Part shown: positions 9,509-16,191 of the stretch, one piece after another
Numbering within the stretch: position 1 is the stretch's first letter
How the letters are laid out: the number at the start of each line of letters is the position of its first letter
Assembly (NCBI GenBank): GCA_028713155.1
Contig: JAQTPA010000009.1
Location: 1-40,319, forward strand
DNA length: 40,319 bases
From: Candidatus Omnitrophota bacterium
Lineage (GTDB): Bacteria; Omnitrophota; Gorgyraeia; Gygaellales; Profunditerraquicolaceae
Direction: 5' to 3'
The notes under the pieces: generated by a model
Database searches by the model: none
What the model was told of the DNA's origin: nothing
The model's input: the letters and a program-made list of their open reading frames with translations, nothing else
Program-made: the position numbers and the translations under genes

Positions 9509-9545
9509 GGGGGCGGTTCTATTTTTAGAAACGTCCCCTTTTATT
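9509..9545 (+). terminator. Intrinsic terminator after ferredoxin gene
   Basis: GGGGGCGGTTCT-ATTTTT-AGAAACGTCCCC stem-loop followed by TTTTATTT; lies between convergent genes. Confidence 0.75.
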
Positions 9546-10120
9546 TATTGCGCTTTTTTATTTAAGTCTATAATAAAATTCCGGAATTTTTCTTCTTTCC
9601 CTTTATCATCAAGGTTCAAGGAACCAGTAACCTGCTGATAAAGCTTATTTAAGATAAGGTTTGCGCGCATCTGCTCTTCAAATTCACGCGCCTTAAGCCG
9701 GAAAACGTACTGAAGCGTTTGGTTATATATCCTATTATCAAACCTGCCTTTATACCGGAAATAGGGGAGGTTTTCGATCGTCTGAATAACTTCCTTATCG
9801 CTGGCTTTAATCCCGCGCTTTTTGGCTTCGTACAGCAATATAAGCCGCTCCCAGGCCTGGGCTTCAAGGTTTAGGTCTTTGGCTACTTCCGGGAGTTTGT
9901 CTCCGTATTGCATGATTGCGGCAGTGGTTACGGCGCTGAGGGAGTCCCTAAATTCCAAATTTGATACTGCCTGGCCGAATATCTTACCCAGCGGCCGGCT
10001 TTCTTCGTGGCTGCAGGATGCCCCGCCAAAACCCCAGAGGGCAAAGGCAGGTATAATAATTAAGGCTAATCCTATCCAGATCTTCTTAGCTGTCTTTTTA
10101 TGGCGTAAAATTTTAAGCAT
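9545..10120 (-). CDS. SurA/PpiD N-terminal-like periplasmic chaperone domain protein, no rotamase domain visible
   Basis: N-terminal TM/signal (KKIWIGLALIIIPAFALWGFGG), then GKIFGQAVSNLEFRDSL...LNLEAQAWERLILLYEAKKRGIKASDKEVIQTIENLPYFRYKGRFDNRIYNQTLQ, SurA_N_3/PpiD-like. Confidence 0.8.
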   Translation of the reverse strand: MLKILRHKKTAKKIWIGLALIIIPAFALWGFGGASCSHEESRPLGKIFGQAVSNLEFRDSLSAVTTAAIMQYGDKLPEVAKDLNLEAQAWERLILLYEAKKRGIKASDKEVIQTIENLPYFRYKGRFDNRIYNQTLQYVFRLKAREFEEQMRANLILNKLYQQVTGSLNLDDKGKEEKFRNFIIDLNKKAQ

Positions 10121-10145
10121 AGCTTCTCCTTTTAATTTTATGATT

Positions 10146-10173
10146 ATTATAATCTAAACTCGTGATATTGCAA
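10146..10173 (-). promoter_or_regulatory. Predicted promoter for the minus-strand SurA/PpiD-like gene
   Basis: On minus strand TTGCAA, 16-nt spacer, TATAAT, just upstream of the start at 10120. Confidence 0.55.
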
Positions 10174-10206
10174 CCACAAATTGTCCTGTTTTGTAAGGTA
10201 AAAAAC

Positions 10207-10235
10207 TTGACAAAATCCGCTAAATATGTTATATT
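10207..10235 (+). promoter_or_regulatory. Strong predicted sigma70-type promoter
   Basis: TTGACA (10207-10212), 17-nt spacer, TATATT (10230-10235). Confidence 0.75.
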
Positions 10236-10259
10236 TTTTTAGTTAAAGTAGAATAAATT

Positions 10260-10346
10260 CCCGGTTATTGGAGAATAGCCGGGGATATGCCACGTAATAA
10301 AAGGAATTAAGCCGAACTGATAAGGGTCAGTCCGGCTTTCTTTTTT
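10260..10346 (+). promoter_or_regulatory. Structured 5' leader: 10-bp hairpin, linker, then terminator-like hairpin
   Basis: CCCGGTTATT-GGAG-AATAGCCGGG (10260-10283), then GATATGCCACGTAATAAAAGGAATTAA, then GCCGAACTGA-TAAGGG-TCAGTCCGGC (10311-10336) followed by TTTCTTTTTT. Confidence 0.65.
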
Positions 10347-10416
10347 GTAGATATTGTAGATATTAAAGGAATTTAATAAAGTATTTAGTAATCACATTAA
10401 ACAGGAGGGTGTAAAA

Positions 10417-13400
10417 ATGTGGCGTAAGGTCTCTTCCGTTTTAATATCCCTGTGTTTAGTCTTCCAACAGCTTTCTTTTGCCAGCGTAGCAACAGAGCTT
10501 AATCTGGCCGGGCATTTAAGTAAGATACCCGGCGCCTTTACTGCCGAGAGGTTTCGGCCGGTGCACATCCGTTTTTTTTCTTATGACGCCCTGAATGATA
10601 ATATTAAGGTAATGCTGGATAAGGGCGATGCCAAAAACCTTAAAGAAAGTCAGATCAGCGCATCAACTCAGGAGTTATTAAATTATTTTTTAGTAGGGGT
10701 AAATCTTCCTAACGATAAGTTCTGGGTAAATCTACGCCCGGATTCCGAGGATAGTATTATAGATGATTATCTCGCCAGGACCGATGTGGGAAAAATCATG
10801 CTGGAAGCGGACCTGCAGCTAAAGAAAGATACCGCGCAATTTACCTCGCCGCAAACTCCCGAAGGAAAGGAATACTGGAGCAGGCTTTATCAAAAAGCCG
10901 AAGAGCTCTACGGTTATCAGGAAGTAAGCATTCCTACTTTGACTCGTCCCTGGATAGTCCCCAATGAAATAATTGTCCGCGAGTCCAAAGACAGCGCTTA
11001 TATTTATAAAGCAACCTTAAAGGTAATGCTGGAGCAGGATTTCCTTAAGGACTCGGCAACCTATAATTTTAAAGATAGCCGGGCCAAGGCGCTTAATGAA
11101 TATTCTTCTCAATTAATCCGCGAACTAATCATACCTAAATTAACTAAAGAAGTTAATCTCTCTCAGCGTTACGCTGCCTTAAGGCAGGTATATTATTCCC
11201 TGGTCCTTTCGCGCTGGTTTAAATCCAGGTTTGCCAATCAAGCCGGTAAATACGCCTCGCGCATTGACAGGAAAGACCTTAGCGGTTTGCTTTCAGCGAC
11301 AGCCTGGTCCAAGTCCTCGTATTTTGAAGCTTACAAGAAATCATTCGCCCAGGGCGAGTATAATATCAAGGAAACAGTCCGTACTCCTACAGGGCAGGTA
11401 ATCCGTTCCTATTTCTCCGGCGGTATGGATTTTGCGACTTTGACCATCAACGGGGCCAAGACCACCAGCAGCCCTATGACAACCGCCCTGATGAAAGCCG
11501 GATTGGTTGCGCCGCCTAAAATGGCACCGGTGCAGGAAAATTCAAAGTTAAGCAGTAGCCCCATCATCCCGATAATAGACCAGCTAAACTCCCGCCTTAA
11601 AGACAAAAAAGTTCTTCTGCGGGTAGATTTTAATGTTTCCAATGCAAAAGGCCAGATAAAAGACACAATCAGGATTGAGCAGGCCATACGCACAATTATG
11701 TATATTATTGAAAATGGCGGGACACCGATACTTATCTCTCATAATGGCAGGCCGGGAGGTAAAGTGGTTAAAGAATTTTCTTTAGAGCCTATTGCTCAGA
11801 AACTACAGGAGCTCTTAAGGTCTAAAGGCTATAATACAGAAGTTATTTTTCAAAAAGATAGTATCACTGAACAGGGTTTAGCCTCAGGTTTAAAGGAACG
11901 CATAGTTTTAAATAAAATAAATCTCCTGGAGAATACTCGTTTTTGCCCGGGAGATGAAAGTAATGATGATGCTTTTTCCAGGGCCCTGGCAGGATTGGCG
12001 GACGTATATGTTTTTGATGCCTTTGGAACCGCTGAAAGGGTGCATGCCTCTACCGGTGGAGCAGCCAAATACATGAAGACAATAGCTTTCGGATACTTAA
12101 TGGAAAAGGAAACCCGCTATTTGGAAGGCGCTTTGCCCGTATTAAAAGGCCTGATTATCGGCGGTGGCCCAAAAGTAAGCGAAAAAGTACCTATGGTCAT
12201 GAGGGTAATGAATAATATACGGGCAGGAGGGTTTATCCTTATGGGGACCGGGCCAGTGGCAGCTTTTTTAAAGTTAAAATATAATATTGATATCGGGCAA
12301 AAGCCATCAGAGCAGGATTTAAAGGATGCTCAGGAAATTATCAGGATTGCCCAAGAAAAGGGGATAGAAATAGTTTTACCGGAAGATTTTATTGCTGTGG
12401 ACAGGAATTTAGCGGAGAAAGTTTCGGAGAAAAGCTGGTTAGACTTAAAAATTCTTCCTGAAGGCACAAATACCTATGAGGTAACCTTGGCGCAATTACA
12501 AACAGGATATATCATTGCTCCGGACGGGGAAAAAATACCTTCTTCAGACCTTTTTGTATATGATGTCGGACCCCGAACCGTAGCGGCATTTTCAACAAAA
12601 ATAGCGAACGTAGAAGCCAGGCGTTCTATATTCTGGAACGGCTCTTTAGGGGTAGATGAGATGCCCAATTTCCAGTCCGGCGCAATAGGGCTTGCCCAGG
12701 CATTAACTAAGGCCACCGAAAAAGGAGTCATAACTGTTGTCGGCGGCGGCGATACCGCGAACAGCGCTAAAAAATACCAGGCAAAAGTATCGCATATTTC
12801 TACCGGCGGCGGCGCATCATTGGCTGTTTTACAGGGTAAAAAATTAAAAGCCATTGCAGCTTTAGAAGAAATACAAGCTGCTATTTCAGGCCAGGAATCG
12901 GCCAGCTCGGCGATAACAGCTCAAGAATTTGAAAACTATGTTAATGAGCTGACCGCTTCTTCTAAAATTCTTTTGGGTAATAGATCTGACCTCTATGGGG
13001 CTCTTAATGCTCTTGGGGTGATTATTGCTTACAGGAATGACGAGCAGGGAAAAGAAAGGACAGAATATCAGCGCGCCGTTGGATACTTAAAGTACTTGCT
13101 AGATGGTACCAACATAGAAGACTTAAGTAAAGATAGTCTAAGCCCCATGAGTTTATTGGCGCTCGGGACAGAACTGGTAATGGGGAATGCCCAGGAGCAA
13201 GTAAACTACATCGAAATTATTGAAAAAAATGCAGCAGAAAATGGCAGGACTAGCCTATTAAACCGCGTATTAGCCCGGTTTATTTTAGCGGCAATACGCT
13301 ATATAGGTTATTTAGATAGCCAGGCTCATATTGTAGAGGCTAAAGCTATGTCTGAGAGGTATAGTTTGAATAGCCTGGAAGGTGTATTGGCCCGGTCTGT

Positions 13401-13914
13401 TGTGGGGATGAGCGGAGATCAACAGGCGGTCGGTGCATTAAAAAGAGAAATAACCGCGTTACCTAGGGATGATTTAAGAAGGATCCCGGTTTTAGCTGGT
13501 TTAGTAGCAATCGCCGATACGCAATCAGCCAGTTCAGCGATTACCGATAACAGTAAGAAGGGCGGTATTGATTTCAGGTCTGCGGCAATGGTAATTAATT
13601 ATCAGCCGATGGGTAATTTTGCCAGCCTGAACCCGAAACTCCCGGTCTTAAGCAAGATAGAACTAGCTTCTTTTGATATTGATAAAGAGCTTTCCGGAAT
13701 GGAAAAACTGGTAAATAACCAGATCGTTCCTTCCGGCGAGAGAATCAAGGAAGTCTTAGCTGCCTGTTCGCAAAAGGGAGAGATGGAGGTCAATAAAGAG
13801 CGCCTAATGGCATTACTGGTAAAAATAGGCATAGTGGAAGAGACCCAGTGCTGCCTACAGGAAGCAAGCAACGAATATAAAGAAGCGCTGGTACTGGCAG
13901 ACTCCTTAGCATAA
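10417..13914 (+). CDS. Signal-peptide-bearing multidomain protein containing a complete phosphoglycerate kinase domain
   Basis: Signal peptide MWRKVSSVLISLCLVFQQLSFAS; PGK core from about residue 377 to 815 with VLLRVDFNV, SHNGRPGG, LLENTRF, DAFGTAERVHAST, GGGPKVSEK, YDVGPRTV, FWNGSLGV, GGGDTANSAKK, SHISTGGGASL; flanked by unrecognised N- and C-terminal regions. Confidence 0.9.
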   Translation: MWRKVSSVLISLCLVFQQLSFASVATELNLAGHLSKIPGAFTAERFRPVHIRFFSYDALNDNIKVMLDKGDAKNLKESQISASTQELLNYFLVGVNLPNDKFWVNLRPDSEDSIIDDYLARTDVGKIMLEADLQLKKDTAQFTSPQTPEGKEYWSRLYQKAEELYGYQEVSIPTLTRPWIVPNEIIVRESKDSAYIYKATLKVMLEQDFLKDSATYNFKDSRAKALNEYSSQLIRELIIPKLTKEVNLSQRYAALRQVYYSLVLSRWFKSRFANQAGKYASRIDRKDLSGLLSATAWSKSSYFEAYKKSFAQGEYNIKETVRTPTGQVIRSYFSGGMDFATLTINGAKTTSSPMTTALMKAGLVAPPKMAPVQENSKLSSSPIIPIIDQLNSRLKDKKVLLRVDFNVSNAKGQIKDTIRIEQAIRTIMYIIENGGTPILISHNGRPGGKVVKEFSLEPIAQKLQELLRSKGYNTEVIFQKDSITEQGLASGLKERIVLNKINLLENTRFCPGDESNDDAFSRALAGLADVYVFDAFGTAERVHASTGGAAKYMKTIAFGYLMEKETRYLEGALPVLKGLIIGGGPKVSEKVPMVMRVMNNIRAGGFILMGTGPVAAFLKLKYNIDIGQKPSEQDLKDAQEIIRIAQEKGIEIVLPEDFIAVDRNLAEKVSEKSWLDLKILPEGTNTYEVTLAQLQTGYIIAPDGEKIPSSDLFVYDVGPRTVAAFSTKIANVEARRSIFWNGSLGVDEMPNFQSGAIGLAQALTKATEKGVITVVGGGDTANSAKKYQAKVSHISTGGGASLAVLQGKKLKAIAALEEIQAAISGQESASSAITAQEFENYVNELTASSKILLGNRSDLYGALNALGVIIAYRNDEQGKERTEYQRAVGYLKYLLDGTNIEDLSKDSLSPMSLLALGTELVMGNAQEQVNYIEIIEKNAAENGRTSLLNRVLARFILAAIRYIGYLDSQAHIVEAKAMSERYSLNSLEGVLARSVVGMSGDQQAVGALKREITALPRDDLRRIPVLAGLVAIADTQSASSAITDNSKKGGIDFRSAAMVINYQPMGNFASLNPKLPVLSKIELASFDIDKELSGMEKLVNNQIVPSGERIKEVLAACSQKGEMEVNKERLMALLVKIGIVEETQCCLQEASNEYKEALVLADSLA

Positions 13915-13937
13915 TAGGTAGTTAAGCAGTTCTTAAA

Positions 13938-13969
13938 AGCCCCGAGATTAAAACCCGGGGCTTTTATTT
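13938..13969 (+). terminator. Intrinsic terminator after the PGK fusion gene
   Basis: AGCCCCG...CGGGGCT stem followed by TTTATTTGTATTTTTT. Confidence 0.8.
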
Positions 13970-13979
13970 GTATTTTTTC

Positions 13980-14008
13980 TTTACAAATCCGGATTAAGCC
14001 GTTATAAT
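13980..14008 (+). promoter_or_regulatory. Predicted sigma70-type promoter upstream of the small ORF/hisG
   Basis: TTTACA (13980-13985), 17-nt spacer, TATAAT (14003-14008). Confidence 0.7.
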
Positions 14009-14010
14009 AA

Positions 14011-14151
14011 ATGACCGTGTTAAAAAGAACGGTCAAATTGAGGAGAGGCTGGGTTATTAACCCCCGCACGCGGGTGAAATCAAGCAAAAAGGTTTATTCC
14101 CGCCAGAAAGCCAAGCTGGAAGCAAAGAGGATAATCGATGGAAAAGAATAA
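14011..14151 (+). CDS. Candidate small basic protein (46 aa or shorter, depending on start)
   Basis: Reads [46 protein letters not shown]; overlaps hisG start by 14 nt; the ATG at 14011 is very near the predicted TSS, so the true start may be internal. Confidence 0.4.
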   Translation: MTVLKRTVKLRRGWVINPRTRVKSSKKVYSRQKAKLEAKRIIDGKE

Positions 14152-15025
14152 GGCCTTAAAATTAGGTTTACCCAAAGGCAGCCTTCAGGAATCTACCTTT
14201 AAAATGTTCCGCAAGGCCGGGTTCAATGTCAGCCTGCCTAACGAGCGCTCATATTTTCCGTCGGTAAACGACGTTGAAATAAAGCCTATACTGCTGCGCG
14301 CCCAGGAGATGTCCCGCTATGTCCAGGATGGCGCGCTTGATTGCGGGATTACCGGCAATGACTGGATATTAGAAAACGGCTCAAGGGTAATCCGGGTTAC
14401 GGATTTGGCCTATGCCAAGCAGAGTTTAAACAAAGTCAGATGGGTTTTGGCTGTGCCCCTTGACTCAGGGATAAAGAAAATTAAAGATTTGGAAGGCAGG
14501 CGCGTGGCTACCGAACTGGTCAATGTTACCAAGGATTACTTTAATAAGAATAAGGTCAAGGTAGAAGTGGAATTCAGCTGGGGCGCGACTGAAGTCAAGG
14601 TAAGCGCGGGGTTGGTCGATGCCATAGTGGAGCTGACTGAAACCGGCTCAAGCCTTAAGGCCAATAAATTAGCTGAAATCGCTACACTCTGCGAATCCAC
14701 GACGCAGTTTATCGCTAATAAAAAATCTTACGCGGATAAATGGAAAAAGGCAAAAATGGAGCAAATCGCTCTCCTCTTAAAAGGCGCGATTGCCGCTGAA
14801 GAAAAAGTCGGGCTTAAAATGAATGTCCGGAAGGAAAATTTAAAGAAGGTTCTCTCCAGGCTTCCGGCTTTAAAGAAACCTACTATTTCCGGATTATCCG
14901 ACGATGGATGGTTTGCCATTGAGACAATTATAGATGAGAGGATAGTGCGGGTATTGATCCCGGCGTTAAAGAATGCCGGAGCTCAAGGAATAATTGAGTA
15001 TCCGTTGAATAAGGTAATCTATTAA
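14138..15025 (+). CDS. hisG: ATP phosphoribosyltransferase, long form
   Basis: [72 protein letters not shown]-terminal regulatory-type domain. Confidence 0.93.
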   Translation: MEKNKALKLGLPKGSLQESTFKMFRKAGFNVSLPNERSYFPSVNDVEIKPILLRAQEMSRYVQDGALDCGITGNDWILENGSRVIRVTDLAYAKQSLNKVRWVLAVPLDSGIKKIKDLEGRRVATELVNVTKDYFNKNKVKVEVEFSWGATEVKVSAGLVDAIVELTETGSSLKANKLAEIATLCESTTQFIANKKSYADKWKKAKMEQIALLLKGAIAAEEKVGLKMNVRKENLKKVLSRLPALKKPTISGLSDDGWFAIETIIDERIVRVLIPALKNAGAQGIIEYPLNKVIY

Positions 15026-15030
15026 AAGTG

Positions 15031-15091
15031 CTTCGGCTGCGCTCAATACTTCGATTCGAAGCATCCTGAGCGAGCTAAGCGAGTCTAAGGA
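15031..15091. repeat. Palindromic dispersed-type repeat (CTTCGGCTGCGCTCA...TGAGCGAGCTAAGCGAGTC)
   Basis: Nested inverted repeats: CGCTCA (15040-15045)/TGAGCG (15067-15072) around CTTCGA-T-TCGAAG (15049-15061). Confidence 0.65.
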
Positions 15092-15099
15092 GTGAGTGT

Positions 15100-15201
15100 A
15101 TGCCTTGCGGTAAAAAAAGAAAAAGACAGAAAATCAAGACGCATAAACGCAAAAAAATGCGCCGGCGCCTGCGCCATCTGAAGAAGAGGGCCTGGGGTTA
15201 A
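15100..15201 (+). CDS. AURKAIP1/COX24-domain-like small ribosome-associated protein (33 aa)
   Basis: MPCGKKRKRQKIKTHKRKKMRRRLRHLKKRAWG*; AAGGAG Shine-Dalgarno 7 nt upstream; matches recalled MPCGxKRKRHKIxTHKRKK small proteins. Confidence 0.75.
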   Translation: MPCGKKRKRQKIKTHKRKKMRRRLRHLKKRAWG

Positions 15202-15207
15202 AAGGCA

Positions 15208-16191
15208 GTGCTTAAAAAATTTCTATCTATCCTGGCGGCCGGGATGGTTATCCTGGCCGCAAGTAGTGTTGTTTTTGCTTCGGATAAACAAGTTTCGTCT
15301 TCCTTAAGCCACTATATTATGGGGGTTGTCTGCACTGATTTAGGCGACCTAGACAATGCAATCAAGGAATATAGAAAAGCTCTTTTAGCCGATGATAAGG
15401 CGGCGTTAATCCATCTTAACCTGGCTATCAGCCTGATTAAGAAGAATGATCCCGAAGCGGCAGTTGAAGAGCTAAAAGAAATTGAAAAGTTGGCGCCTGA
15501 TTCAATAGAGCCGCACGCGATATTAGCCATTCTATATTCTTCCCAGGATAAAGTCGATTTGGCGGTAAGCGAATATGAAACTGCACTGCTTAAGGCCTCT
15601 AAAATCAGCCCCCGGGATATAGATATATATAAAAACCTGGGCGTTCTATACTTAAGGCAGAATAAATTAAAAGAGGCGCAGGGTATTTATCGGTTGATTT
15701 TGGCTCTTTCTCCCCAAGACCCCGAGGCGCATTTTTACCTGGGCAGTATTTACTGGGAATTAAAACAGGGGGGCCTTTTTGAACAAGAATTAAAAAAAGC
15801 GCTGGAGCTGAACCCGGATTATGCCGAGGCCCTTAATTTCTTAGGCTATGCGTTTGTCGAGCAGAATAGGAACTTGCCTCAGGCCGAAATAATGATTCGA
15901 AAAGCTCTACGCCTTGAGCCGGATAACGGGGCTTATATCGATAGCCTGGGTTGGTTATATTTTAAGAAAGGCAGGACAAGAGAGGCAAGGAAGCTCTTGG
16001 AAAAGGCAGCCTCTTTGATGGAAGACCCGGTCATCTATGACCATTTGGGAGACACGTATTTTAAATTAAAAGAAATTGCTAAAGCAAAATTAAATTGGCA
16101 GAGGTCATTAGGGCTTGGTCCAAAGCAGGAGAGCGTTAAAAAGAAAATAGAAGGTTTAGATAAAAATGCCGGCAGCGCAAAATCAGATTAA
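15208..16191 (+). CDS. Exported tetratricopeptide-repeat protein
   Basis: Signal peptide followed by multiple TPR units (e.g. DLDNAIKEYRKALLADDKAALIHLNLAISL, PEAHFYLGSIYWELKQ); GTG start. Confidence 0.9.
   Translation: MLKKFLSILAAGMVILAASSVVFASDKQVSSSLSHYIMGVVCTDLGDLDNAIKEYRKALLADDKAALIHLNLAISLIKKNDPEAAVEELKEIEKLAPDSIEPHAILAILYSSQDKVDLAVSEYETALLKASKISPRDIDIYKNLGVLYLRQNKLKEAQGIYRLILALSPQDPEAHFYLGSIYWELKQGGLFEQELKKALELNPDYAEALNFLGYAFVEQNRNLPQAEIMIRKALRLEPDNGAYIDSLGWLYFKKGRTREARKLLEKAASLMEDPVIYDHLGDTYFKLKEIAKAKLNWQRSLGLGPKQESVKKKIEGLDKNAGSAKSD

Noticed and set aside
13602-14087. 161-aa minus-strand ORF spanning the end of the PGK fusion and the terminator
   Set aside because: Antisense to a convincingly coding region and crosses a plus-strand terminator and promoter
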